This document shows, piece after piece, positions 23,731 through 32,384 of a DNA stretch of 33,352 bases. The translations under genes were made by a program, and so were the position numbers. The notes under the pieces were generated by a model. That model was not told the origin of the DNA and did not search any database. It was given only the letters and a program-made list of their open reading frames with translations. Each line of letters begins with the position of its first letter. The first letter of the stretch is position 1. Source of the DNA: Promethearchaeota archaeon (GTDB taxonomy: Archaea; Asgardarchaeota; Lokiarchaeia; Sigyniarchaeales; SOKP01); assembly GCA_016839745.1 (NCBI GenBank), contig JAEOTS010000010.1:1-33352 (forward strand), in the 5' to 3' direction.

Positions 23731-24825
23731 TTAGGTTTTGAGTTTACTGCCAGCGCTTATCAGAAATTTCTAAAAACTGACGAATATACCAAAAATAAAA
23801 CAATAGTAGAAAATGATTTTTCTAGGGTAAAATATTGTTGGGCAGGTGATATTACTGAACTACGATTCTGGAATGTTGATTGCCATTCAATGGATCCATG
23901 GGGTCCCAAAAAATTCAAAGAACCTGTAAAGCGCGCTCCTCCGGAATATCCAGAATGTAATATTAGTGCGTTAGACGGGAGGTTGTGGAAATGGGTTAAA
24001 CAGGTTGATACTGGTATGGCTTATCTATGGTATGTTGATGGTTACTTCACGACTCCGGAGAGAGCACATCATTACTGGGATAAATATGGAAAGCCTTCAG
24101 AGCAAGTCAATGATAAGCTTAACTATACACCCCAGATATGGGATGGATATGTAGATTCTTTAAAAGACTATGTATATCCGATGGCGTTCGTACCTATCGC
24201 TATTCACGAATCTTTGATTGAAGGAATGACGATGGGGCGAGTAGCCTACAATATGCGAAAAAATCCCCAATTCATCCATGAAGTTCTTAGTGAATATACT
24301 AAATTAAACATAGAAGTTATTAAACGCTTTCACGAAGCAGGCGTAGACATAGTTTTCTACTCGGACGATTTGGGTTATAAAAGACGGTCAATGTTATCGA
24401 TTGAGCAATTTAAGGAGTTCATTCTTCCCTATTATAAACAATTGTATAACGCTTGTGCGCAAAGAGGAATGTTTATCGTTCAACATTCTTGCGGATACAT
24501 CGACAACAATTTACCCTATATGGCAGAAGCAGGACTTAACTGTATCCAAGCACTTGAACCTGCTGCCGGTGTTGACTTGGCTAATTTAAAGCAAACACTC
24601 GGAGATAAATTAAGTTTTATGGGAGGAATAGATTCAAGTCCGATTCTCAACTTTGGCACACCGGATGACATTGTACAGGAAGTAAAACGCTGCGTAAGAG
24701 CAGCAGGGTATAATGGGGGATATTTTGTAGGCCCCTCACATAACATTTTAACTACTCCGTGGGAAAATCTTAAGGTGTTAAGAGATGCGATTGAAAAATA
24801 CCGAAAATATCCAATTGCATTTTAA
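23653..24825 (+). CDS. URO-D family protein, probable corrinoid-type methyltransferase (paralog)
   Basis: 390-residue paralog of the 13453-14613 protein. It has the same start (LSKRERVIRTLEL), TELRFWNVD, APPEYPEC, GYFTTPE, YSDDLGY, the Zn-type HSCG motif at 278-281, FMGGIDSSPIL, GYFVGPSH and the IEKYRKYP tail. The role expected from the superfamily is methyl transfer to or from a corrinoid protein or thiol; heme-pathway decarboxylation is unlikely. Its promoter and first 26 codons lie in the right 227-bp repeat, so its ancestral neighbour was probably the TIM-barrel gene, now 2 kb away across the esterase cassette. The stop overlaps the stop of the convergent glycosidase gene by 4 bp. The two close paralogs may act on different methylated substrates. 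Confidence 0.84.
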   Translation: MKLSKRERVIRTLELNDNIDKLPIHYLGFEFTASAYQKFLKTDEYTKNKTIVENDFSRVKYCWAGDITELRFWNVDCHSMDPWGPKKFKEPVKRAPPEYPECNISALDGRLWKWVKQVDTGMAYLWYVDGYFTTPERAHHYWDKYGKPSEQVNDKLNYTPQIWDGYVDSLKDYVYPMAFVPIAIHESLIEGMTMGRVAYNMRKNPQFIHEVLSEYTKLNIEVIKRFHEAGVDIVFYSDDLGYKRRSMLSIEQFKEFILPYYKQLYNACAQRGMFIVQHSCGYIDNNLPYMAEAGLNCIQALEPAAGVDLANLKQTLGDKLSFMGGIDSSPILNFGTPDDIVQEVKRCVRAAGYNGGYFVGPSHNILTTPWENLKVLRDAIEKYRKYPIAF

Positions 24826-26957
24826 TTCTTAAATATACCAATTATTGGAGATAATGGGGGAATTTCAAACTCAATCTTAAATACATCTTTAGAATTTTGA
24901 TTCAAATCTAAGGTTTCCAACTTCTGATTTGTCCCATCGTAAAGATCTATACTCCTTATTTTAAGATTATATCGATGTGGATCAATACGAATTTCTACTT
25001 TTTGAACTCGACTATTAAGATTATAAACCGTCAAAACTCCTAATTTATTTCTTTCATCCACATGAAGATGAACTTTTTGGTTAATCCCATAAAATGTTCC
25101 TCGAGTGAAGAAAGGTTTCAGTTTTTTATAAAGAATCATAGCATTTTTCAAAGCTTTATATTTTCTATCATCTTTATTACTCAATCCCCCAATTCCTAGA
25201 TGCCTTGCTAGAGAGGCGAAATACCAGAATTGTAGCATGTTTTCGTTATCACTATTTTCATTTATGTGTAAGTAGAGAGGAATTGAATAGGCTAAGTTAT
25301 ACTCGAAAAGTTGTAATGCTCTTCCTGATAATATATCCTGCATAGGATTCCACATGCATTCAAATCCCCAATTCTCGTCAAAACTATGAGGGAGATTATG
25401 TTGGAAATACAATGGGTGCCTTGGCTTTACTCCCCGATCATGTGCTTCTATTAGAATGTTTGGATATTCCTTTTTAACATTCTGGATAACCTTAAGAATA
25501 TTTTCAACATGGGTTTGTCTTCTCATCGGGACTTCATGACCGTGTTCCTTGCTAAAACACCCAAGATCTTCAAACATAAAATTTGAGAGATCAGTGAAGT
25601 CAAACATGAAGAAATCTATTCCTTCCTTGGCTAATGTTAATAGTCTCCTCGTTTTTTCCTGAATCCAATGTTCATTGGCGCATAATGAAAAAAGATTAAT
25701 ATATGGATCTGCAACAACCTTTACTCCTGTTTTTGATATAAGGTACCATTCTTCAGGAGCATTCTTACCCTCAAAATTCATCATTAGATGCAAAGCTAAT
25801 TTCAATCCATATTTGTTGTGAATTGTCTCAGAAAACTCTTTTAGAGGACCAAAGCGTTCTTCATTCCAAATTTCAGAACCTAGTGCCGTATTCCAGCCTG
25901 GATCGAGATATAAACATTCTGCTCCAATATCCTTAGCTAAAGCTGCCTCTTCATACAATTGCTTTAGTGTATAAACTTCAAAATCTATCCCTTCGACAAA
26001 AAAACCAGTTTTTTCTGAAATCCATCCTAAGTTATACAATTCGTTCCAATGAACAGGGGGATCGTAATCTTGTTTAAAATTGTGTCCATGTTCCTCAAGA
26101 TGATTTCTATAAAGATAAAATCCCTCTTTGTAATCCCCCTTATAGCTAGCATACCGCGTGGTACCAAATGCATAATTTTGATTAGGTTTAAGGGTTGTAG
26201 CGAGTTCTGGATTGCCTTCGTAAAGTGAAACACCTCCAAATACAATGGCAACATCTTCTGCACCTCTTCCTGGCAAAGTAGTTGGAAGTCTATTAAATCG
26301 AGAATATTCCATCTGCGTTGGATTATATTTGCATATAAGTAATCCTCCCTCCACATTACCCCATAACCAGCCTTCGGCGCAAAAACCGGGCATTTCAGCT
26401 TCCTTAGCAACCCAAGCTCCAAATAAGATATCATTAGCACTAAATTTCTCCTTTTTTCGATCATCTCCATATCCGATATATCTTCTAGTTGGGATTGATG
26501 TAAGGGTAAATTCGTCCAGGTGATCAACCCAACCAGAATATTGCTTATAAAAAGCTTTCTTAAATCCAAAATTGAGTAGTCCAAATCTAACTTTTTTATT
26601 ACCGCAATTAGTTAATGTGATCTTTTCTTCTAACCACTGGCTATCTTCTTCAAGTTTAAACTCATGAGTAATTTTAATATCAGTTTCTTCGAATCTTCCT
26701 TCTATAATTAGCGTATTAGAACCTTCCTGACGAATATCCCTTGATGACAATTTTTTAGCTTTATGTTCTGATCCTAAGTGGAGTAGATAGATATAACGAG
26801 ATCCTCTCTTACTCGAAGTTAGAATTCTATAATGATAGTCCTCATCGGCATAAATTAAATCATCTACTTTGCTATGAAGTATATAGCGGATTCCTTGAGT
26901 TTCATCTTTTTGGATTTTCAGCTTCCAATATTGATTTTCTAAAATATATTCGACCAT
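24822..26957 (-). CDS. GH36-like (clan GH-D) alpha-glycosidase, probable alpha-galactosidase
   Basis: 711-residue cytoplasmic glycosidase with no signal peptide. Residues ~1-300 are an N-terminal beta-sandwich (EYILENQYWKLKI; GWVDHLDEF). Residues ~330-610 form the (beta/alpha)8 barrel: ECLYLDPGWN, LHLMMNFEG, FFMFDFTDLSNF with Asp453 as candidate nucleophile, and IEAHDRG with Asp507 as candidate acid/base. A C-terminal beta domain ends with IPPLSPIIGIFKN. The family hydrolyses alpha-galactosides and related sugars. The match is to the clan rather than to a characterised enzyme, so the sugar is open. The gene is divergent from a GPH-type sugar symporter, a MelA/MelB-like pairing. It overlaps the stop of the URO-D gene at 24822-24825. 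Confidence 0.75.
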   Translation of the reverse strand: MVEYILENQYWKLKIQKDETQGIRYILHSKVDDLIYADEDYHYRILTSSKRGSRYIYLLHLGSEHKAKKLSSRDIRQEGSNTLIIEGRFEETDIKITHEFKLEEDSQWLEEKITLTNCGNKKVRFGLLNFGFKKAFYKQYSGWVDHLDEFTLTSIPTRRYIGYGDDRKKEKFSANDILFGAWVAKEAEMPGFCAEGWLWGNVEGGLLICKYNPTQMEYSRFNRLPTTLPGRGAEDVAIVFGGVSLYEGNPELATTLKPNQNYAFGTTRYASYKGDYKEGFYLYRNHLEEHGHNFKQDYDPPVHWNELYNLGWISEKTGFFVEGIDFEVYTLKQLYEEAALAKDIGAECLYLDPGWNTALGSEIWNEERFGPLKEFSETIHNKYGLKLALHLMMNFEGKNAPEEWYLISKTGVKVVADPYINLFSLCANEHWIQEKTRRLLTLAKEGIDFFMFDFTDLSNFMFEDLGCFSKEHGHEVPMRRQTHVENILKVIQNVKKEYPNILIEAHDRGVKPRHPLYFQHNLPHSFDENWGFECMWNPMQDILSGRALQLFEYNLAYSIPLYLHINENSDNENMLQFWYFASLARHLGIGGLSNKDDRKYKALKNAMILYKKLKPFFTRGTFYGINQKVHLHVDERNKLGVLTVYNLNSRVQKVEIRIDPHRYNLKIRSIDLYDGTNQKLETLDLNQNSKDVFKIEFEIPPLSPIIGIFKN

Positions 26958-27120
26958 CTTCCTTCCCTTTCGAATATTATAATGATATGAAATCTAACAT
27001 ATCAAATTTATGCTTGTTTTCACTTTTGGTAAAAGTACTCATTAAAAAGGGAAATATTAAAAACAAAAAAAGTTGATTAGTATTAATCAAAATTTTTTAA
27101 AAAGAAATAACAAATAAGCA

Positions 27121-27131
27121 ATTATTTAAAA
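27121..27131 (+). promoter_or_regulatory. TATA box for the GPH symporter gene
   Basis: ATTATTTAAAA lies about 25 bases before ATG 27151, giving a leaderless transcript. It sits in the 193-bp divergent region shared with the glycosidase gene. Confidence 0.4.
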
Positions 27132-27150
27132 ATCTAAATTTGGTGTTTTT

Positions 27151-28587
27151 ATGACTGAAAATGAAGAAACAACTTCAAGACATTCTTTTTCGACATATCT
27201 CTCTTTTGGTAGCTACAATATCCTATGGACAATTCCAACGGCAACACAGAGTCTTTTTATGTTTTTTTTTTATCATACAGTTGTCGGTCTTGACCCTCTT
27301 TGGATATTAACTGTCGTTGCTATAAACACAATATGGGCAGGTCTTAACGATCCTTTAATTGGTTACCTAACGGATAAAAATTTCAAGTGGACAAGAAAAT
27401 GGGGTCGACGCTTTCCGTGGATAGCAATCGCTTTTATTCCACAATCTTTATCTTTAATTATGATATTTTCCCCTCCAGATATTGATGCTACAGTAAATCC
27501 CTTGCCAATAATGCTTTGGCTTTTGCTCTCCTTGTTTGTGTTTGATTTATTTATTACGACCGTAGAAATCCATACTTCTATACTTCGTGCGGACAAATTC
27601 CGAACTGAAACAGAAAGAAGGAAATATGCAGGTTCTTGGGGTGTCTTTGACATGATTGCTCAAGTTCTTGGTATGCTTCTTCCACCGCTTTTTCTGTTTT
27701 TTGGAGAGACCATTAGATCTTACGCTGTTATGGCAGCAATTGTGGCTATAATAATGATTATCTTTGGCGTGTTATTCGTCATGAAAGGCGCTCGAGAGGA
27801 TAAGATCATTATTGATCGCTATTACTCAAGAGACTACGAAAGATTGCATATATTTAAAGGGGTAATGATAGTTGTTAAACAGAGAAGTTTTTTTGTTCTC
27901 TTTATTCATTATGTTCTATGGCTTGCAGCTACAGCATCGTTGATGACTGGAATGGTAGCATATTTAGTAGCATTTATTTTTCGATCTGAGGATCCGGATG
28001 CCATGATCCCATTTCTCGCTTTATTTCTCTTAGGATCATTAATCTCTATTCCAGTTTGGCTTAAAATACTAAAAAAAATGAATAACAATAGGAAAACGTA
28101 TCTTATCGGAAGCTTTATCTTAGTTGCCATTACCGTTCCAATGACTTTCTTCGTGGGTGATATTGATTTGCTGATTCTCATGTTTTTAGTGGGTTTCGCA
28201 AATGGATGCGTGTGGACTATTGGAATGCCGGTATTGTATTCGAACGCACAAGATGACTTTGTTGTGCGAACTGGGAAGAACCAGAAAGGTATCCTTGTTG
28301 GTACTTGGGCAGTAATAGGACTCGCTACAGCCTTTATTGACGAAGCATTAATAGCATTGGTATTCACTATAACGGGTTTCAAAGAAGGATTTCCGACATA
28401 TGCTCTATTAGAAGCGGAAGTTGGTGCCGCTGCTATGGTATCTATTCAGTGGGGAATTCGTTTCCTTATGGGAGTTATACCTGCGATGCTCATTTTAGTA
28501 GGTACATTGATCTTTTGGAAATACTATCCCCTCACTCAAGAAAAAGTTCTAGAAAACAAAGCTAAGCTACGTGAACTTGGCTTCTAA
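27151..28587 (+). CDS. GPH-family (MelB-like) sugar:cation symporter
   Basis: 478-residue permease of the glycoside-pentoside-hexuronide:cation symporter branch of the MFS, with about 12 membrane segments. The diagnostic TM2-3 loop is clear: NDPLIGYLTDKNFKWTRKWGRRFPWI, in two adjacent blocks at residues ~66-91. The N-terminal FSTYLSFGSYNILWTIPTA and the central basic loop DRYYSRDYERLHIFKGVM also fit. Members import oligosaccharides or glycosides with Na+ or H+. Divergent placement from the GH36-like glycosidase suggests uptake of an alpha-glycoside that is then cut in the cytoplasm. Its stop overlaps that of the opposing URO-D gene by 4 bp, and a T-run in the opposing gene may serve as its terminator. 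Confidence 0.9.
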   Translation: MTENEETTSRHSFSTYLSFGSYNILWTIPTATQSLFMFFFYHTVVGLDPLWILTVVAINTIWAGLNDPLIGYLTDKNFKWTRKWGRRFPWIAIAFIPQSLSLIMIFSPPDIDATVNPLPIMLWLLLSLFVFDLFITTVEIHTSILRADKFRTETERRKYAGSWGVFDMIAQVLGMLLPPLFLFFGETIRSYAVMAAIVAIIMIIFGVLFVMKGAREDKIIIDRYYSRDYERLHIFKGVMIVVKQRSFFVLFIHYVLWLAATASLMTGMVAYLVAFIFRSEDPDAMIPFLALFLLGSLISIPVWLKILKKMNNNRKTYLIGSFILVAITVPMTFFVGDIDLLILMFLVGFANGCVWTIGMPVLYSNAQDDFVVRTGKNQKGILVGTWAVIGLATAFIDEALIALVFTITGFKEGFPTYALLEAEVGAAAMVSIQWGIRFLMGVIPAMLILVGTLIFWKYYPLTQEKVLENKAKLRELGF

Positions 28588-29735
28588 CTTAATTTTTTTT
28601 TTAATTTTAAAGGATATTCCCCATATTTCTTTGTCGTAGAGATCATCGTTAATACATTTTCCAGTTTACAAGAATTTGTAATATCCGTGCAAGGGCTTAA
28701 CATGTATCCCCCGCCCTCCCCAGCATCGCGAATACACTTTTTCACGGCATTCACTACATCGTTTTTTGAACCATAAGGTAATAATTGCGAAACATCAATA
28801 TTTCCAATCAAGCATAGCTTATCACCATATGTCTCTTTCAAGTGTTTCAAATCCATTCCTGCCATTGGTTCTAAAGACTCTACAGCATCAAAACCTGCTT
28901 CGATCAATCCTTCAAAGTATGGTTCCGTGAATCCATCTGAGTGAAAGCACACATATTTACCCGCTTTTTTTAAAATTTGGATTGCCTGCTTATAAGCAGG
29001 TATAATAAGTTCTCGATGGTATTTTGGATTTATCATAGTTGTATTTTTTAAAGCACTATCGTCCATTATGAAGAAAATGTCAAAATCCGTTTCTGCGTTT
29101 AATTTAGCGGCCCTTAATAGTTTTTTCGCTCTAAGTTTAATATAGTGTTCTATTTTGTTCCTTTTTTTTCTTATTAATTTTATGAGTAAACCCAAACCCA
29201 AACCTTCCCAAAGAGGTTCTAAAATAGGTTCGAGCTCGCAACATGGTACAAATTCGTCCATAGGAAATTTCTTTAACCATTTATTTATATTTCTCGCGAA
29301 ATCTGGAGCTTCCTCCCATTCTACAGCAAAATATGTCTCGTAAAAATAATCAGCTTTTTCCTCCGTATCAATATAATTTCCTAAGTAATAAGCGTCAACC
29401 CAACCCTCTTTTCTTTGCTTCAAAAAAATTCTACCGTGATAATCAACGTATTTATTTTCATCAGGTAATTTAGGTAATGGATGCTCTCGCATATGATTTG
29501 TAGGGATAAATATGGGAAATGAGTTGAATCCCCATCCAGAGATATCAAATCCGAGTTTATGCTCCATATTATAATCTCTATAAGCTAGCTTAAATTTCCT
29601 TTCCGGAGTGAATGAATCCCCCCAATAATTCAGAAGCTCTTTTTGAAATCCAGGCATAATAACTTGACAAAATAGAGGAATACGATCTGGTTCTTCGTGG
29701 TTTAGCGCTTGCAATACTCTTTTTCGAGCACTCAT
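28584..29735 (-). CDS. URO-D family protein with HSDG in place of HxCG
   Basis: 383-residue member of the URO-D/methyltransferase barrel from a different subgroup than the two close paralogs. It has the classic N-terminus (ARKRVLQALNHEEPDRIPL), IMDDSALKNTTMINP, a HSDG motif at 265-268 where Zn enzymes have HxCG, LIGNIDVSQLLPYGS (a GNxD strand) and GGGYMLSPCTDI with Cys349. Changing the zinc Cys to Asp may alter metal use, or Cys349 may supply the thiolate. The role is probably methyl transfer or a related decarboxylation. The gene lies between the symporter and the crotonase gene. Its Lys-rich C-terminus (LKLKKKLS) is written in the A-run that forms a T-run on the other strand. Confidence 0.8.
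   Translation of the reverse strand: MSARKRVLQALNHEEPDRIPLFCQVIMPGFQKELLNYWGDSFTPERKFKLAYRDYNMEHKLGFDISGWGFNSFPIFIPTNHMREHPLPKLPDENKYVDYHGRIFLKQRKEGWVDAYYLGNYIDTEEKADYFYETYFAVEWEEAPDFARNINKWLKKFPMDEFVPCCELEPILEPLWEGLGLGLLIKLIRKKRNKIEHYIKLRAKKLLRAAKLNAETDFDIFFIMDDSALKNTTMINPKYHRELIIPAYKQAIQILKKAGKYVCFHSDGFTEPYFEGLIEAGFDAVESLEPMAGMDLKHLKETYGDKLCLIGNIDVSQLLPYGSKNDVVNAVKKCIRDAGEGGGYMLSPCTDITNSCKLENVLTMISTTKKYGEYPLKLKKKLS
28591..28602 (+). terminator. T-run terminator of the symporter gene inside the opposing gene
   Basis: Ten-base T-run a few bases after the symporter stop, located within the last Lys codons of the convergent URO-D gene. Its position suits archaeal termination of the + strand transcript. 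Confidence 0.4.
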
Positions 29736-29778
29736 ATTTTAACACTTTCAAAATTTAAAATAAATTTTATATCCCAAA

Positions 29779-29788
29779 ATTAAATTTA
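29779..29788 (+). promoter_or_regulatory. TATA box for crotonase gene
   Basis: ATTAAATTTA lies about 27-36 bases before ATG 29815, predicting a leaderless transcript. Confidence 0.4.
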
Positions 29789-29814
29789 TCAATCTTCTAA
29801 ATCTAATAAATTAC

Positions 29815-30582
29815 ATGGTAGTATTAATTGAGAAGAATTATCCCGTTTTTACCGTTGTCATTGACAATCCCGAATCTAAAAACGCTGTTGATGGACCTAC
29901 AGCTCAAAAACTAAGTTCTGCTTTTAGAGAATTTGAAAACGACAATCAAGCCTTAGTAGCTGTGTTATGGGGTGCGAATGGAGCTTTTTGTTCGGGTGCG
30001 AATTTAAAAGCGATTTCCGAAGGACGAGGAAATAAAGTAGAAAAAAAGGGAGATGGTCCAATGGGTCCGACCCGATTGAGGTTAAGCAAACCAGTTATTG
30101 CGGCTATCGCTGGACACGCTGTTGCTGGAGGCTTAGAACTTGCCTTGTGGTGTGATATGCGCGTTGTTGAAAAAAATGCGATATTTGGGGTATTTTGTCG
30201 TAGATTTGGAGTGCCTCTTGTAGATGGGGGTACAGTAAGATTACCGAGACTTATTGGTTTAAGTCGGGCTATGGACATGATTCTTACCGGACGCCCTATT
30301 GGCGCTGAAGAAGCCTTAGCTTGGGGGCTTGCTAATCGATTAGTAGATAATGGCCAATCAAGAATAGAAGCAGAAAAATTAGCTAGAGAAATTGCTGTAT
30401 TCCCTCAGATTTGTATGAGAAACGATCGAAAATCTGCATATGAACAGTTCGGACTTAATATTGAAGAAGCAATGGCAAAAGAATTCAAATTCGGTCTAAA
30501 AACGCTTGAAAGTGGAGAGTTTCTAAAGGGTAGTAAAGCATTCATCAACGGTAAGGGAAAACATGGGGATTTTACCAATTAA
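29815..30582 (+). CDS. Enoyl-CoA hydratase/isomerase family (crotonase) protein
   Basis: 255-residue crotonase-fold protein acting on acyl-CoA thioesters. The oxyanion-hole segments FCSGANLKAI (58-67) and AGHAVAGGLELAL (99-111) are present. Glu108 matches the first catalytic Glu of enoyl-CoA hydratases. The second is missing: the usual FGxPE segment reads FGVFCRRFGVPLVDGGT (124-140). So a simple hydratase is doubtful; isomerase, lyase, hydrolase or dehalogenase-type chemistry is possible. RLPRLIGLSRAMDMILTGR and the helical C-terminus are standard, and length is normal. YjbQ follows after 33 bp on the same strand, so the two may be co-transcribed. Confidence 0.88.
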   Translation: MVVLIEKNYPVFTVVIDNPESKNAVDGPTAQKLSSAFREFENDNQALVAVLWGANGAFCSGANLKAISEGRGNKVEKKGDGPMGPTRLRLSKPVIAAIAGHAVAGGLELALWCDMRVVEKNAIFGVFCRRFGVPLVDGGTVRLPRLIGLSRAMDMILTGRPIGAEEALAWGLANRLVDNGQSRIEAEKLAREIAVFPQICMRNDRKSAYEQFGLNIEEAMAKEFKFGLKTLESGEFLKGSKAFINGKGKHGDFTN

Positions 30583-30604
30583 ATAAAATTAACCATTATT
30601 AGAA

Positions 30605-30610
30605 GAGGTG
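30605..30610 (+). promoter_or_regulatory. Ribosome site of yjbQ
   Basis: GAGGTG lies 5 bases before ATG 30616 and supports this start. Confidence 0.55.
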
Positions 30611-30615
30611 AAAAC

Positions 30616-31035
30616 ATGATAATTTTTGAAGAATTTAGAGTGAAAACTCCGCAGAGAGAAATTTTGATGGAGATCACCAGTGATATAAAGATGATTGTAA
30701 GAAGTTCTAATATTAAAGAAGGAGTTTGTCGAGTTTTTGTTCCTCACACTACTGCGGGAATCACTATAAACGAAAACGCCGATAAATCTGTTATGAAAGA
30801 TGTTGCTAATTATTTAAGCAAGTTAATCCCAAAAGGTGGAAGTTTAGGATATTCTTTTAAGCATATAGAAGGAAACTCTGACGCACATATTAAAAGCTCA
30901 TTAACGGGACCCTCGATTGAAATTCTAATTCACAAGGGAAACTTAATGCTTGGTACATGGCAAGGAATTATGTTTACAGAGTATGATGGTCCCAGAAACA
31001 GAAAAGTGTTAGTTCAAGTCGAGGGAGAGAGTTAA
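30616..31035 (+). CDS. yjbQ: YjbQ/UPF0047 family protein (secondary thiamine-phosphate synthase-like)
   Basis: 139-residue conserved protein. The family signatures are complete: VPHTTAGITINENAD (42-56), HIEGNSDAHIKSSLTG (83-98) and LGTWQGIMFTEYDGPRNRK (112-130). His44, His83 and His91 would form the metal or active-site cluster. Members have weak thiamine-phosphate synthase activity when tested and their physiological role is unsettled. It is cytoplasmic, probably a trimer. It follows the crotonase gene closely and converges with the MFS gene, leaving 4 bp between stops. Confidence 0.92.
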   Translation: MIIFEEFRVKTPQREILMEITSDIKMIVRSSNIKEGVCRVFVPHTTAGITINENADKSVMKDVANYLSKLIPKGGSLGYSFKHIEGNSDAHIKSSLTGPSIEILIHKGNLMLGTWQGIMFTEYDGPRNRKVLVQVEGES

Positions 31036-31039
31036 GCGA

Positions 31040-32254
31040 TTAGTATTTCTTATCAACTTTGAATTGGAAAATAACGAGACTAATAATCATCATTAACATA
31101 ATAACATAAAATGGGAGTGCGATGTCTATTTCACCTAATGGACTCATGATCATTGGAGCAATTGCGCTACAGAAAAACCCAATCGCATTGTTGAATCCAA
31201 TTCCCGAACCCTTTAGATCTGATTGAATATCTTCAATTACTTCTAGTAAGAGCGTATTTCCTGCCGGATCAATGAGAGCAATTCCAATCCCGATAAACGA
31301 AATGATAAATAGAAAAATAGGTAAATTTAACGCAAACGCAGGAAAAAAGAAAAAAATTCCAAAACCTAATACTATTATCTGTCCAACCATACTTATTCTT
31401 CGAGATCTAAATCGATTTATTAGCTTACTAGCAATATACACAAAAACAACATAGAGCGCTAGAACCCCCAACATTAAATAACTTGAAATTATTTCACTTA
31501 AACCAAATCCTCTTACATTATCTTGGAATATCCAAATTAAGTATGCAGTAATAAATCCAAAAATGAACCATCTCACGGAATTAAATAGAAGTGCTAGAAA
31601 ATATTGTTGATCTTTAAGTAGTATTTTAATGTTTGTCAAACTGAAATCCATATTGTTATTTTGGTCTCCCATCGTTTCGTCTTTATCTTTTTCTTTTAGA
31701 ACGATAAAAATAATTAAAAAACTAAAGCAAATCAAGATCCCCTGCACCATAAAAATGCTTCTAAAACCTAAAAAACTCGAAATAAATCCTCCTAGTACAA
31801 ATCCAAGGAAGTACCCAACATTCATGTATAGAGTGTAGTATCCCATTCCCTTACTATGCTGATCTTTTTTGTAGATATCCCCTATAATTGCCTGAAGAAT
31901 TGATGTATATGCTCCTGCTCCTTGAATTGCTCTGTAAATGATAAGTAGAATTATATTTGGAGCAATAAAACACAGAATGGTTCCTATAAAATATATCACC
32001 ATCCCGAATAATATTATTTTTCGCCGTCCTAATTTATCTGAGACTGCAGCATATGGATATTGAAAAATACACTGTGTTAACGAAAACATACCAACTATAA
32101 TCCCATATGATGTAAGAGTACCAGCTAAACTCTCAACAAATGAAGGTAATCCTACTTGGACGATGCTCATTCCCATACTTCTAAAAGCTGTAGACAATAA
32201 GACAACAATTAAAAGATTTTTTGCATGCCTCCCTAATCCCGTTTCTAAAGAAAT
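31040..32254 (-). CDS. MFS transporter, probable ATT start
   Basis: Major facilitator permease with about 12 membrane segments and the TM2-3 motif AVSDKLGRRKIILFG. The first in-frame usual start is TTG 32197, which has no ribosome site and would remove the first half of TM1. Upstream codons to ATT 32254 add 19 residues that complete TM1 (KNLLIVVL then LSTAF). GGAGG at 32260-32264 lies 5 bases before this ATT, and a TGA stop follows just upstream. I therefore place the start at ATT 32254 (404 aa), a rare initiation codon; TTG 32197 gives 385 aa. The substrate is unknown. It is divergent from the GH172-like gene, which suggests sugar or glycoside transport. Confidence 0.8.
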   Translation of the reverse strand: MSLETGLGRHAKNLLIVVLLSTAFRSMGMSIVQVGLPSFVESLAGTLTSYGIIVGMFSLTQCIFQYPYAAVSDKLGRRKIILFGMVIYFIGTILCFIAPNIILLIIYRAIQGAGAYTSILQAIIGDIYKKDQHSKGMGYYTLYMNVGYFLGFVLGGFISSFLGFRSIFMVQGILICFSFLIIFIVLKEKDKDETMGDQNNNMDFSLTNIKILLKDQQYFLALLFNSVRWFIFGFITAYLIWIFQDNVRGFGLSEIISSYLMLGVLALYVVFVYIASKLINRFRSRRISMVGQIIVLGFGIFFFFPAFALNLPIFLFIISFIGIGIALIDPAGNTLLLEVIEDIQSDLKGSGIGFNNAIGFFCSAIAPMIMSPLGEIDIALPFYVIMLMMIISLVIFQFKVDKKY

Positions 32255-32259
32255 TTTAG

Positions 32260-32264
32260 CCTCC
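32260..32264 (-). promoter_or_regulatory. Ribosome site deciding the MFS start
   Basis: GGAGG on the minus strand, within GAGAGGAGGCT, 5 bases before ATT 32254 and about 60 bases from the first TTG. It argues for the longer protein. Confidence 0.5.
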
Positions 32265-32384
32265 TCTCAATGTATCCCAGTTTATTAAGGAAATTCAGTA
32301 ACCAATATAAATTTATTTTTCCTAATATTTACCCTTACGAACCACACTAACAATTAAAAATAATAAATTAAGGGATATCTATTT

